A stretch of DNA of 64,000 nt from Streptomyces sp. CBMA29. GTDB lineage: Bacteria > Actinomycetota > Actinomycetes > Streptomycetales > Streptomycetaceae. Below, piece after piece: positions 39,601 to 47,537 of the stretch (position 1 is its first letter; every line of letters starts with the position of its first letter). Position numbers and translations under genes: made by a program. Below the pieces are notes generated by a model. It was not told where the DNA came from and ran no database searches. It saw nothing but the letters and a program-made list of their open reading frames with translations. Location: the NCBI RefSeq assembly GCF_014596445.1, contig NZ_MECL01000261.1, forward strand, positions 1-64,000. Direction: 5' to 3'.

Positions 39601-40676
39601 GCTCGGTCGGATCGCAGCTCTACGGCGGGGGCAAGAACAAGACCGGGTCCGGCGCCGGCGGGTACTGGCACCCGGAATACAAGGGGCACGCGGTCTGCTA
39701 CGGCCGCACCGGTTGCACCATGGCGTACAACTACCTGCTGCACCACCCGAAGGACGTCGCCGGCGCGAAGGAGATCGCCGCCACCTACTGCATCGACCAC
39801 ATGTCCGAGTGCCAGCACGACGCCGAGATGTGGGACTGGACGATCGAGGCAGAAGCCCAGCTGCCGCTGCTCATCTTCGATGTCCCCGAACTTTCCGAAG
39901 TCGGCGAGAGCAAGGCGAGTGCCTGCGCGCGGAACAGCTTCACCGCGGACACCAAGGTCCTCAAGGCCGACGGTAAAGCCGTCCCGATAGCGACAGTCAA
40001 GGTCGGTGACGAAGTCCTCGCGACGGACCCGGTCACGGGCACCACCCAGGCCCGGCCTGTCACCGACGTCATCGTCACCACGACGGACAATGACTTCACC
40101 GACCTCACGGTCGGAACCGGCGACGGCTCCCACACCATCACCTCGACCCAGCACCACCCGTACTGGGACGCCACCGACCACCAGTGGAAGAACGCTGCCG
40201 ACCTCCACCCCGGCGACAAACTCCGCCAGCCCGACGGCACTTTGCTCACCGTCTCGGCAGTCCGCAATTACCGCCACAGCGAGACCACGTACAACCTCAC
40301 CGTCGACAAGCTGCACACGTTCTATGTGCTGGGGGGTGATACGTCGGTCCTCGTTCACAACGCTGGCGGTCCAGGGCCGTGTATCGTTGGGCAGCAGGGC
40401 GAAGCTTCTGCTGGAATTACCAAGAATACCGAAACGCTTCGCATCAATGGACGTAATCGAATTCCAGACGAACTTGACCATTCTGCCGGTGTGATTGGCG
40501 AGGTGAAGAACGTTAAATATCAGCATCTTTCGACGCAAATTAAAGATGATCTCCAGTATGCTGCGGCCAACGGGTACCAGGTGCGCCTCTATGTGCGGGG
40601 TAGTACGCGACTCTCGGGTCCTCTGCAGGCCAGGGTGGACTCCGGCGAAATCAAACTCATCAGGAACTTGCCATGA
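33678..40676 (+). CDS. Secreted Rhs polymorphic toxin with HINT domain and REase-7-like tip
   Basis: The 2332-aa product has a signal peptide (VQTAVLGLMVSLLGVPAVASA), the secreted-Rhs N-terminal beta region (DAYGGDWSSRLRL, ELSYSSQSVDGRLPSTDNQP), YD repeats (YDALGRTTGVWLPGRS) and core (RDYDPVLGRFTSADPLFE, DSPVTSSDPSG). Residues 2085-2230 form a HINT/intein-like autoprotease domain starting near CARNSFTADTKV, with TSTQHHPYW and ending VLVHN; it is expected to release the tip. The last ~95 residues (GQQGEASAGI, IPDELDHSAGVIGEVKNVKY, LSTQIKDDLQYAAANGY) match restriction-endonuclease-fold toxin 7 with its D-E-x-K-type core. GC falls sharply after 40370. The stop overlaps the immunity gene by ATGA. 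Confidence 0.9.
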   Translation: MSASWGARSVGRTAGARRRVGRRSASVVQTAVLGLMVSLLGVPAVASAAQPNLPDAPLTKSVSVHALPHGTTTPSPAASWRPRDVRWPAAASGTADIEAPASQGKSAKARTDATAGGAVSWTRAGALPVLVKPGTPSKTAKSAASTGGAPAHVTVRLRDHGAATEAGVNGLLFTASVPAGTDGGPVSVAVDYSGFKDAYGGDWSSRLRLVQLPPCALTTPTKPECQKQTPVANSTNDATGSQITGTVRIASAPAGTGTILLAATSSTASGGGDFSATPLSPSGSWSAGGNSGDFTYSYPISVPPTPGDLTPNVELSYSSQSVDGRLPSTDNQPSWIGEGWDYSQGAVTRSYIPCKDDPAGTAPKTSDNCWAGEILHIVFNGRSQDIVYDASTPTNYSLSADPTAKVELKTTGTTTQNDTYDGDYWKITDDGKTYYYGRNSIPSYGTTHSAWTVPVYGAHDGDPCHKSTFATSSCQQAWQWNLDEVVDAHGNAMVYYYNQHTNYYGANGATTGVKYTREGWLDHIDYGLGNGSTTAPQRVQFTVGDRCVAGTCDPIGSNTANWPDVPWDLNCDSGASCAIHSPAFFATFRLKSIATQIYDSTAKKYKDVDEYLLAQSFPSPNDGNQKPALWLDSITHTADAGTLPLPPVKFSYIRLANRFNVRDGYPDLFKMRIAGITTESGESISVNYRAPTGCSTATNPSTNTTACFPMYWTPDGLATQFLDWFNKYVVSSVTQNDNTRASPESTVTSYDYSVGKAAWHYDDNEVVKAKYRTYGQWRGYSAVRTLVGEATEGQTVSETRYYQGMNGDTLPGGTTRSANVSLSGDVSVPGEATLVADADELAGNVRETVTYRGVSGPAATAVVDDYWVSAAKATRSRTGLPDLEAEMVRNAAITNSTAVTSAPQTSWRTDRVSYAYDKSTGLLRYTDDQGDIAKPAQETCATTSYAPVNADLNLVGLVSEVETVQGSCGAGEAGTSDGHGAPTGVNRPADVISDTHTYYETPAPTSWPPSLPASQATPTLGEPTLVAQAQNWAGGAFGYQVKSAAFYDSYGRVSRGWDALGNLTKTDYVTTNGQTTGFTVTNPLDQATTTTLDPSRGLATKVVDPNSATIETAYDALGRTTGVWLPGRSKATQTANYTYAYAPSQTSPPAVTTKALTEGGSYATSVEIYDGLLRSRQTQSQTPQGGRLLTDTFYDSRGLVWKANNAYWDGSSTPGATLVGTTDPQVTDQILTTYDSLARPVLTESQDKGTVKERIQTVYGGDRVTTIPLTGGTVTSTVTDARGRTTETDAYQSTPTVTGDQITGGSPAATKFTFDATGSHGQNSAITDPGSNQRTYTYNLLGEKISQTDPDTGTSTMGYDADGRLTSTRDARGKTIFTTYDVLGRRSAQYDGPDAASHKLADWTYENPAVPHGLGRMTASTRYDSAGNAYVQAVNGYNIQGNPTKITTTVPSNVTGLAGSYGYFYGYTPNLGLPLSTTYPAVGNLPSEKVSYGYNSMDMVDSVGGLSTYARDTTFDAFSRVSQAVDGASATNSAVFTNTYDEHTGALNNANISRSTAPENLQDTTYTRDLAGNITKISDSRLGSATDTQCFAYNGLDRLTDAWTATDNCAGAPTVAGTNPTVGGADPSTTYWTSWTFDVDGNRKTQVNHGTSGISADTTTAYTYGKADAPATQPDTLTGTRTTAPDGTVTGGTYAYDATGNTTTRTTTPGTDTLVWNDEGQLASFKTTGQDNPTSYTYDADGNQLLRTDPDGKTTLFLSDQDVEYDPSVPGAGAVTATRYVALPGDVTCTRTGPGDAYSYIASNDQATGTTQLTATDHTPTFRLLDPYGNPRGTQPTDWPGSKGFVGGTQDPTTGLTRLGARDYDPVLGRFTSADPLFEATDPNQVGGYAYAGDSPVTSSDPSGLQSGDTGGGGNRIHHPASDCPPFCSVDDQPHGPSGPHGANRNPDGSEGGGDLGDSGTQEITDNSPTSNDSGSVGSQLYGGGKNKTGSGAGGYWHPEYKGHAVCYGRTGCTMAYNYLLHHPKDVAGAKEIAATYCIDHMSECQHDAEMWDWTIEAEAQLPLLIFDVPELSEVGESKASACARNSFTADTKVLKADGKAVPIATVKVGDEVLATDPVTGTTQARPVTDVIVTTTDNDFTDLTVGTGDGSHTITSTQHHPYWDATDHQWKNAADLHPGDKLRQPDGTLLTVSAVRNYRHSETTYNLTVDKLHTFYVLGGDTSVLVHNAGGPGPCIVGQQGEASAGITKNTETLRINGRNRIPDELDHSAGVIGEVKNVKYQHLSTQIKDDLQYAAANGYQVRLYVRGSTRLSGPLQARVDSGEIKLIRNLP

Positions 40677-41416
40677 AGCACGACGAAAATCTACCCGGTG
40701 AAGGACGACGTCTCACCAGATCTGAGAAAATAGAGTTCATCAATAGTTCTTCCTCTCTTGAGTCGAAGGCGCGCGATCCTCATGTGACCAGGCGGAGGCA
40801 GCTGTATTCTGAAAGTGCCGCTGGCGTTCTTGCTGATCTTGCTGGGTGTGGATTTGAAGTGCAAAGCGTTGGGCAGTTGCGCCAGCTAGGAGTGAAATAC
40901 CAAGCTGCAGTACCATTGCTTTTGGGATGGATTCCGAGGGGAAGATATCTTCCGCTGGTTGAGGACATTGTTAGAACGCTGTCTGTCGATTTCGCTAAGG
41001 CTGAGGCTCTGCCTGTATTCTTGACCCTGTTTCGCCATCCTCCCGCTGTTGAAGATTCGATGCGCCCCAAGGCTTCGCAACCTGCTGAGGAGCACATCCG
41101 ATGGGTGATCGGGAATGGCCTCGGCGTATTTGCAAACCCCTCGGTTGCTAGCGAATTGATCTCGCTCGCCACGAGTCGAGAGTACGGAGTTGCCCGAACG
41201 CAGATCGTCTTGAATCTTCCCAAAGTGAAAAGTGCCGAAGTTCCTGAGATTTTGTTGGGGCTGCTCGACGATCCGACGGTTATCGACTCTGCGGTCGAAT
41301 CCCTAGGAAAGATGAAATTCTTTGAGGCTCGTGAGCGTATTGAAGGCCTGCTCGACCATTCGGATATCAATGTTCGAGATCAAGCAAAGAAGGCGCTGAA
41401 ACGCCTCGGCGGTTGA
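40673..41416 (+). CDS. HEAT-repeat immunity protein for the REase-7-like tip
   Basis: The 247-aa product has no signal or membrane segment. Its C-terminal half consists of alpha-alpha units typical of HEAT repeats (ISLATSREYGVARTQIVLNL, VPEILLGLLDDPTVIDSAVE, IEGLLDHSDINVRDQAKKAL). Translation is coupled to the Rhs gene by an ATGA overlap, the classic layout of toxin and immunity. Its GC is the lowest in the window, matching the toxin tip rather than the shell, so tip and immunity gene appear to have arrived together. HEAT-type immunity proteins accompany REase-7 toxins in other Rhs loci, to my knowledge. High confidence in role. Confidence 0.85.
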   Translation: MKHDENLPGEGRRLTRSEKIEFINSSSSLESKARDPHVTRRRQLYSESAAGVLADLAGCGFEVQSVGQLRQLGVKYQAAVPLLLGWIPRGRYLPLVEDIVRTLSVDFAKAEALPVFLTLFRHPPAVEDSMRPKASQPAEEHIRWVIGNGLGVFANPSVASELISLATSREYGVARTQIVLNLPKVKSAEVPEILLGLLDDPTVIDSAVESLGKMKFFEARERIEGLLDHSDINVRDQAKKALKRLGG

Positions 41417-41625
41417 TCAGGCGCCGGTGAAAAAATTTTGGACACCTATTCAGACAGATGATGGTGTACTTGGCGCGGGTAAGGCGACAGCGGCGAGCCG
41501 TGTGATGATCCGATTTCATCTCGTATCTCTCACCTCGCTGACCGTGATCCAGCAATAGTCGCGGGCCAGGGGTCCGTGTGCTCGAATTGGATCTGAGCAG
41601 GTGCTGAAGCAGGAATGGGAACACA

Positions 41626-42435
41626 GTGAGATCTGGGGCATCGTGGGCTGTGTTGGCAGTCTGTGCGGTAGTGCTGTCGGGCGCAGTGAGTGCGTGTGGT
41701 GGGGGTGGGGTGCAGCAGGCGGGGGAGCGACCCTTGGGCAGCGCGAGTGCGGCGGGGACGCGGTCTGTGCACTCGGCCGTGCCGGCGAGGACGCTGAGTC
41801 AGGACGAGCTTCAGCGGGGCGTCGTAGGTGCGAAGGACATACCGGGATGGACGACCGGTACCGTGGCCGGTCGCGGCGGCGATGGTGTCGAGATCGCCCC
41901 CCGCATTCTTGATGTCTCCAAGTGGCCGCGTACGTCACCAGCCGCGTGTCAACCGCTGGACCGTATGACCTCGTTGAGCAGCGACTACCAGTACTTCGCT
42001 GTGGTGGAGCAGAAGGTCAGCCCCGCCTCCGGGGACGGCCCGATCACCGAAATGGCGCTGACCTCGTACCGGCCCGCGGAGGCTCTCGAGGTCATCGCCG
42101 ATCTGCGGACGTCGATACGGACGTGCTCCGACTTCTCGCAGCCGGGCGGGGGATACGAGTACACCCATCCGCAGGCGCTGACCGATCCGAAGGTCGGCGA
42201 TGAGGCCATTGCGTACCGCCTCACGCAGGTCGTCCCCAGTGTCGACGGCAATGGGGATCCGGATGGCGGTCAACCGGTCGATGTCCCCTTCCACTTCGTG
42301 GTCGTGCGTTCCGGGGCAACGATCGTGTCGTTCTACACCATGACTTTCCCCGGTGGGCACGGCACCACCGACGTGCCGATGGACGTGGTGAAGTCCCAGA
42401 TCGCCAAACTCGGGCGGCTGCTCCAGCGCTCGTAG
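41626..42435 (+). CDS. Secreted lipoprotein of unknown function
   Basis: The 269-aa product starts with a lipoprotein signal ending LSGAVSAC (lipobox; Cys about residue 24), followed by a low-complexity linker and a compact domain (LSQDELQRGVVGAKDIPGW, YFAVVEQKV, RSGATIVSFYTMTFPGGHG). The domain pattern recalls PknH-sensor-like lipoproteins of actinobacteria, a tentative link. GTG 41626 has AGGAATGGGA upstream. It stands alone between the HEAT immunity gene and a SUKH gene, all on the same strand. Confidence 0.6.
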   Translation: MRSGASWAVLAVCAVVLSGAVSACGGGGVQQAGERPLGSASAAGTRSVHSAVPARTLSQDELQRGVVGAKDIPGWTTGTVAGRGGDGVEIAPRILDVSKWPRTSPAACQPLDRMTSLSSDYQYFAVVEQKVSPASGDGPITEMALTSYRPAEALEVIADLRTSIRTCSDFSQPGGGYEYTHPQALTDPKVGDEAIAYRLTQVVPSVDGNGDPDGGQPVDVPFHFVVVRSGATIVSFYTMTFPGGHGTTDVPMDVVKSQIAKLGRLLQRS

Positions 42436-42503
42436 CGAATACAACGTGCAGGGCGCGGCGGCACGGCCGTCGGTTGTCGGAGTACGACAGTCTCACTGAG
42501 CCT

Positions 42504-42530
42504 CTTCGAGTTGGCCACCGATCGGGTGAT
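42504..42530 (+). repeat. 27-bp repeat, inverted copy of 44597-44623
   Basis: This 27-bp block beginning CTTCGAGTTGG is an exact reverse complement of 44597-44623, which lies just upstream of the broken IS5-type transposase. Similarity continues weakly on both sides. It is probably a scrap of another copy of the same insertion element or its host flank. Confidence 0.75.
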
Positions 42531-42701
42531 TGCGACTGAGTGCTGCAGCGTCGAGTGGGTGGCTGCAGCGTCCGGTGCCAGCAGCTTGGTGGGCCGGGAC
42601 AAGGGGCCACTCGAATCTTGCCGGCCTGAACGCCAACCCGGCGGCAAGGCCGGTGAGCGACGATCAAGCTGTTGTCAGCCGCTGGTTCTAAGGTCGGCCC
42701 T

Positions 42702-43847
42702 ATGACAACAGACCTGGTCCAGGACTCATGGACTCGCATCGACGCGTGGCTGCGCGAGCACGCGCCCCGCACGTTTGCCACGCTTCGGCCGCCCGCAGGA
42801 GACGAGGAGATCGCAGCAGCGCAACAGGAACTGGGGGTCACTTTTCCTCCGGACCTGGTCGCTTCACTCCTCCGGCACAACGGGGCGCTGGAGGGACCTG
42901 AGGCTTTTCGCTTCAGTACGGGCGACCGGCTGCTCGGAGTGAGTGGAATCCTCGGGGACACCGGGTTCATGCGCGGCATCGACCAGGCTCTCGGCGGGGA
43001 GACTGAGGGCTACTGGCTTCACGATTACGTGAAGTTCGGTTCTTACGACGTGACGTCGGACGGTCTTGTGATGGATTGCCGTACCGGGCGGGACTCCTTC
43101 GGTGCGATCGGACGGTTCTTCGACGAGACCGGCACCAGTTTCGGGCAGGCCGACTCGCTGGGTGAGTATCTGGCCGAACTGGCCGGCACGCTTGAGCGCG
43201 GCCAGGACGCCGGTGTCGTCACCTTCAACGGCCGGCTGTTCTGGGAGGGGCATCCGCCTGCCAGGCCGCAGTACAGTGCCGACGAGCCCCTTCCCGCACC
43301 AGATGAGCAGCTGCCGGAGCTGGACCTGTCCTACAGTCCCACCGACCTCCTCCACGTGAGCCACCTGGACGGGCATGAGGAACTCGGTGTGCTGATCGCG
43401 ACACTGCCGTATGAGCGGGTGGTTGAGGCCGCGCGGAAGCAGCTGCGCAGACTGGCGGTCGAAACGGGCCTGAACCACTACCCGGAGGTCAAGACAGCCC
43501 TGGACGCGTGGGAGCGCGGTGTGGCCCCGCCACAGCCGGACCAGACCGGCCCGCTCGCCTTGCGACTCCGCGCGGTGCTCGCACAGGCCGACACCGGCCG
43601 AGATCACACACGCAGGTGGGCCGCGGAGAAGATAGCCCTCGGGATCTGGGGGTCCCCGTACAGGTCCGTGTGCGAGAGCGCGGAGACCCGGAGTCACTTT
43701 ACTCTCGACTGGCGTGCGGACCTGCATGCGGACCTGGGCAATCAGCCCCTGCCACCGATACCTGACGACCGATTCTGGGGGACGCTGCGCAACCCCGCCA
43801 TAGACTCCAGTTGGTACGCGGCCCAGTACAGCCAAGATCAGGACTGA
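42702..43847 (+). CDS. SUKH (SMI1/KNR4) domain protein, extended
   Basis: The 381-aa cytosolic product has an N-terminal SUKH domain (about residues 8-160): WLREHAPRTFATLRPPAGDE, LGVTFPPDLVASLLRHNGAL, GILGDTGFMRG, FGSYDVTSDGLVMDCRTG. A second region of about 200 residues with no recognised family follows (EELGVLIATLPYERVVEAAR, WAAEKIALGIWGSP). ATG 42702 is preceded by AAGG. SUKH proteins are immunity factors for polymorphic toxins. This one has no toxin gene directly upstream, so it is an orphan immunity gene or serves another process. Same strand as its neighbours, with DNA that looks native in GC. Confidence 0.7.
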   Translation: MTTDLVQDSWTRIDAWLREHAPRTFATLRPPAGDEEIAAAQQELGVTFPPDLVASLLRHNGALEGPEAFRFSTGDRLLGVSGILGDTGFMRGIDQALGGETEGYWLHDYVKFGSYDVTSDGLVMDCRTGRDSFGAIGRFFDETGTSFGQADSLGEYLAELAGTLERGQDAGVVTFNGRLFWEGHPPARPQYSADEPLPAPDEQLPELDLSYSPTDLLHVSHLDGHEELGVLIATLPYERVVEAARKQLRRLAVETGLNHYPEVKTALDAWERGVAPPQPDQTGPLALRLRAVLAQADTGRDHTRRWAAEKIALGIWGSPYRSVCESAETRSHFTLDWRADLHADLGNQPLPPIPDDRFWGTLRNPAIDSSWYAAQYSQDQD

Positions 43848-43920
43848 CCCCAGGGGTTTCGGTGGCGGGTGAGCCCTTCATGTGGCGGTTATCGCCAGAC
43901 GAAGCGCTCACTAAGGATCT

Positions 43921-44515
43921 TCAGCGCTGCCGCTCCAGCGTGAGGATGGCCTTGACGATTGACGTCATGCGGTTGGGGCTGCACCGGCACCTGCGGAAGA
44001 TCCGCCAGGATGGGAACGCCCTGGCGCTCGCGGATCCTGATGATCTGGTGGGTGCGGGCGGCGGTCAAGTCGTGTGTGCGGCCCGGCAGGGCGGGCGAGA
44101 GCCACAGCAGCCGGCCGTAGGGGTCGGTGACGACCTGCACGTTCACTCCGTGGCGCCGGTGTTTGTGGGAGTAGTCGGCCTGGCCGTCGCCGACCCGGTC
44201 GCACTCTGCAATGGTGCCGTCGAGCAGGATGAAGTCGGGATCGTGCTCGCGCAGCGTCTTGAGCAGGCCCGGTGCTCGTTCGGCGAGCAGGTCGACGACC
44301 GCGCGGGTGTAGGCGTGGGCGGTGGACTCGCTGATCCCGAACCCGGCGGCGATCTTCGCCAGAGTGGTGTGCTCTCGCAGGTACACCAGTGCCACCATCG
44401 CCCGCTGGGACGGACGGAGCTTGCAGCGCCGGTCGCCCTCACGAGTGGCAACCAGCATGGTGACCCACTCCACGAGGGCATGCGGCAGGTCAAGTGCGGC
44501 AGGATGGATGACCAA
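43921..44515 (-). pseudogene. IS5-family (DDE) transposase with internal deletion and frameshift
   Basis: The frame from 44515 encodes an N-terminal helix-turn-helix (LRPSQRAMVALVYLREHTTL, FGISESTAHAYTRAV) and the first DDE aspartate region (DFILLDGTIAECDRV, DPYGRLLWLSPALPGRTHD). After ILADL it leaves frame. The true C-terminus (SPNRMTSIVKAILTLERQR, stop at 43921) is present in another frame, so about 55 codons with the rest of the catalytic site are missing. This is a dead transposase. The 27-bp repeat at 44597 lies just upstream. Confidence 0.8.
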
Positions 44516-44596
44516 CGAGACCCCCGGGCAACGTGATTGAGACGTCAGACATCTCGATCAACAGCTCGGGGGCCTCGTTCGTTGCGCTTCACGACC

Positions 44597-44623
44597 ATCA
44601 CCCGATCGGTGGCCAACTCGAAG
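44597..44623 (-). repeat. 27-bp repeat, inverted partner of 42504-42530
   Basis: Exact reverse complement of 42504-42530. Together the pair encloses the SUKH gene and the broken transposase. Confidence 0.75.
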
Positions 44624-44791
44624 AAGCTCAATGAGCGAGGACTTCGGCGCCTCCGGTGGTCGGCCGGTGGCCGGACGCCTTTGGACGACGTAACACGAGG
44701 CAGCGCAGGCCAACAAGCCGCGCGTGCTCTGATCAGGCAGGACAGCATCAGCCAGCACGACGGGGCACCGTGCACCACGATCCCTCACGGT

Positions 44792-44836
44792 CTCGTAATG
44801 CGTAGGTCTCGGGTTCGAATCCCGAAGGCGGCTCCG
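44792..44836 (+). other. Attachment site copy 4 (tRNA-Thr 3' half)
   Basis: Identical to the 45-bp core at 7434-7478, preceded by CTCACGG as in copy 3. About 100 bp on its left match the left flank of copy 3. Confidence 0.85.
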
Positions 44837-44838
44837 GG

Positions 44839-44875
44839 AAACCCCAGGACTCACTCGCCGTGACCTGGGGTTTTT
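44839..44875 (+). terminator. Terminator copied behind attachment site 4
   Basis: AAACCCCAGG pairs with CCTGGGGTTT over the same loop (ACTCACTCGCCGTGA) as after the intact tRNA, then a T run. Confidence 0.75.
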
Positions 44876-45192
44876 CCTGATTTCTGACCATGGAATGTGC
44901 GCCAGCGAGGGCATTTTGACCCACGCATTCCGATGCGTTGGTCGGCTGTTCGCTCTACGTAGCGGCTGAGGATGTTCGTACGCAGAAAAGTCGCTTGAGC
45001 TGGTCTTTCTTCATAGAGGCTCGGCTGTGGATGCGCGGCGGGTGGGTTGTCGGCAGGCCAGGGGAGCGCATTGGAATTGATTTCTCGTCAGTTGCGACCT
45101 CGCGGCGTCGGCTCCCGACAAGGTGTTGCTTCGAAGAGGGGTGCGGTGATCGGCCGGGACCGGTGGTCACCGCACCCCTTCGCCCAGATGAG
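44876..45192. other. Left end of segment 4 with palindrome
   Basis: No gene is seen. ACGCATTCCGATGCGT at 44923-44938 is the third copy of the anticodon-arm-like palindrome found after attachment sites 2 and 3. Confidence 0.45.
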
Positions 45193-45761
45193 TCAGCTAC
45201 TGGCTCGCTGGGTGGCGACCATGGCTCCGACGAAGTTGGGCTGGATGCCGACGTTGCCGTCGCTGGGGGCGCTGTCGGTGAGGTATTGCTGGGCGAGGTC
45301 TTGGTAGTAGGTGTTGTTGGGGTAGGTGTTGGTGCCGCTGGTGTAGATGTCGGCGGCTTTGACGGTGTCGGAGGTGTCGTTGCCTGCGGTGGAGACGGCT
45401 TTGGCGAAGTCGATGGCACCGTCGGCGGCACCGCCCAGGTAGAGCTGGTTGGCGCTGTCCAGGATGTAGGCGTTGACTGCCTCGCGCGCTGTCTCCTGGG
45501 TTGCGGTGTGGGTGCCGGCGAACGGGGGGATGGTGGCCACGTACACGGTCAGTTGGCCGGATGCGTTGCCGATGCTGACGTTGTAGTTGGTGCTGTCGTC
45601 GGTGTAGTAGGCGCGCAACTGAGATGCTGTCGCGCTGAGTTGGTTCTCGACTGTGGTGGCGCAGGTGTTGCTGTCGCTGCTGGTGCAGGTGAGCAGGTCG
45701 CTGGAGCCGGAGGAGATGAGCACGGTGCGGACGTTGGTCTGGCTGAACTCTGGGAACGCCT
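45193..45761 (-). pseudogene. C-terminal remnant of a secreted SGNH/GDSL hydrolase-like protein
   Basis: The minus-strand frame, open from a stop near 45762, encodes TNVRTVLISSGSSDLLTC, LTVYVATIPPFAGTH, ETAREAVNAYILDSANQL and AIDFAKAVS, a layout like blocks III onward of SGNH lipases/esterases. The signal peptide and the catalytic-serine block are missing because the frame is closed upstream. It is therefore a 5'-truncated pseudogene, cut near the start of the divergent beta-propeller gene at 45830. Confidence 0.6.
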
Positions 45762-45829
45762 AAACTGCCCCGTTGCCGGCCCGTACGCACGAGTGCGGGT
45801 CTCGGAACCGACTCACCTACGGAGGATCC

Positions 45830-46795
45830 ATGCTGAGGCTGGTCCCCGTGTCGACGATCGCCACGGATCCTGCACGCCTGGCCGTGCCGAAGCTGGCGGA
45901 TGACGGAGCAGGCGAGGCCATGCTGCTCACCAGCGCCGACGACTACGACGTGCGGCGATGGGATATTCACACCGGTGAGTTGATGTGGCACTTTCCCGGC
46001 GAGGACCTGGTGTCCGAGATCACCGTGGCGTATCCGCCGGGAGGCGACCCGCTCGTTGCCGTGGCCACAGACATGGGCGTGGTGCGGGTCAACGCCGTGA
46101 CCGGCTCGGTTGTGCCCGATGAGGATCTTGCGGAAATCGACACCATCTGGGACATCACCAGCGGCACCTTGCCCGACGGGCGGGCGTTCATCGCGGGCGC
46201 CGGCCACGTCGATGGCCTTGTTCACTACTGGGACGCGGCGACGGGCGAACCTCTGGGTCCGCCACTGGCCGGTCGGGACCGTCCGGTCAAGACCATCACG
46301 TCATTGACGCTCCAGGACGGCACGGCAGTCATCGCGTCGGAGGACGAAGCCGGCGTCATCCTCCGATGGAACGCGGCCACGGGGCAGCGGCTCGGCGCAC
46401 CCGTCCACGGCCCCGGCACCTACAACATGCAGATGATCGCACTGACTCTGCCCGACGGACGCGCCCTGCTGGCCTCGATGGACATGAACGGCACCCTGTC
46501 GCGCTGGGACGCGGTCACCGGCGAGGCGATCGGCACGCCCCTGCCAATGGGGCCGGACGCCACCACACTGGCCGGAGCGTGTTGGGAGGGTGGCGGGCGG
46601 CTGCTCATCTCGACGGTCGGCGGTGGCATCCAGGTCCGTGACGCCCTCACCGGCGACGAGACCGACGCGGAACTGCCCGGCGTCAACGCCTCCGTCCTGA
46701 CGTGCCCCGACGGTTCTACGCTCCTCGCCACGGGAAGCGTGCCCCGAGGCGCCGTTCATGTGTACCGGCTGGACACGCCGCCCCGTAGCTCGTAG
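45830..46795 (+). CDS. Cytosolic WD40/beta-propeller protein (island paralog B)
   Basis: The 321-aa product aligns along its length with the protein at 26176-27159: EDLVSEITVAYPPGG, TDMGVVRVNAVTGS, VHYWDAATGEPLGPPLAG, VKTITSLTLQDGTAVIASED, MNGTLSRWDAVTGEAIGTPL. It has no signal peptide, and its repeated W/V-D-A-x-T-G motifs point to a six- or seven-bladed propeller. ATG 45830 follows GGAGGATCC, a near-ideal ribosome site. Neighbours are an SGNH remnant and a gene-poor stretch leading to the integrase remnant. Function unknown; recurrence in two segments of a toxin island suggests an immunity or regulatory role (inference). Confidence 0.75.
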   Translation: MLRLVPVSTIATDPARLAVPKLADDGAGEAMLLTSADDYDVRRWDIHTGELMWHFPGEDLVSEITVAYPPGGDPLVAVATDMGVVRVNAVTGSVVPDEDLAEIDTIWDITSGTLPDGRAFIAGAGHVDGLVHYWDAATGEPLGPPLAGRDRPVKTITSLTLQDGTAVIASEDEAGVILRWNAATGQRLGAPVHGPGTYNMQMIALTLPDGRALLASMDMNGTLSRWDAVTGEAIGTPLPMGPDATTLAGACWEGGGRLLISTVGGGIQVRDALTGDETDAELPGVNASVLTCPDGSTLLATGSVPRGAVHVYRLDTPPRSS

Positions 46796-47537
46796 CGACG
46801 GGGTTCGGAGACCTGGTGCCTTCGTGAACCGAGGAGTGCTGTTCCCGTACCTCTACACCGTGGTTGGTGCCCCCTTCCTGGCCGGATACCTCTGGGAGTG
46901 GAGACAGCCCACGGATCCCGCGCTGAACCGAACCGCGAGATCAGGTCAGGTCAGGTCTCTCCCTCGCGGGGCTCGCACCCGTCGTCCCATACGCATCCCA
47001 GAGGAATCACCTTCACCCTCGCCCACGTCTCCGCCCGGACCGCCACGCTGCTGGCCGGTCGCCATCCTGCTCGTGGCCGCGGTCTGAGTGCCTGTTCGAT
47101 CAGCGGCGACAACTGCCACGGCGCCTCGGCCGCTTCATCAGCGATGATCCGGTCGACGGCACGGCCGGGAATTGGACAGTGTCTGAAGGCGCGGGTAGCG
47201 GGGGCACTCGGGTACTCTCCGCGGGGACCGGCGGCGGCACGGGGGGGTGACGGATGCGGGGTGTGGGATAGCGACAAGCGCCTGCATCGTTGCCCTGTGC
47301 GGAGGGGAGCTGATTCGGGGCGGTGCGCTTGGGGGCGATGGGTTGACCCGTCGAGATCTGCCACGACCCGGTTCGCGGGAGAGCCAGACGTCTCACATTG
47401 CCTCGCACAGAGGTTGCCCCCTGTGCTTGGGGAGCGCAAGGGGAGCGCGGACGCCTTCGGACGGGGCGGCACGAGGCGGCACCATTGATCCGGCGGCGAC
47501 ACTCCTGACCAGGCAGAACGGCATCCGCTGGCATCAG
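46796..47537. other. Gene-poor stretch with element-end sequence
   Basis: No convincing gene on either strand. The right part (about 47430-47537) resembles the DNA left of attachment copy 2 (shared GCAAGGGGAGCGCGGACGCC and CTCCTGACCAGG blocks), so it is probably the end of an integrative element next to its integrase. Confidence 0.45.

Noticed and set aside
46898..47488. Possible genes on either strand before the integrase stump
   Set aside because: No family-like segments, and the right part is shared element-end DNA.
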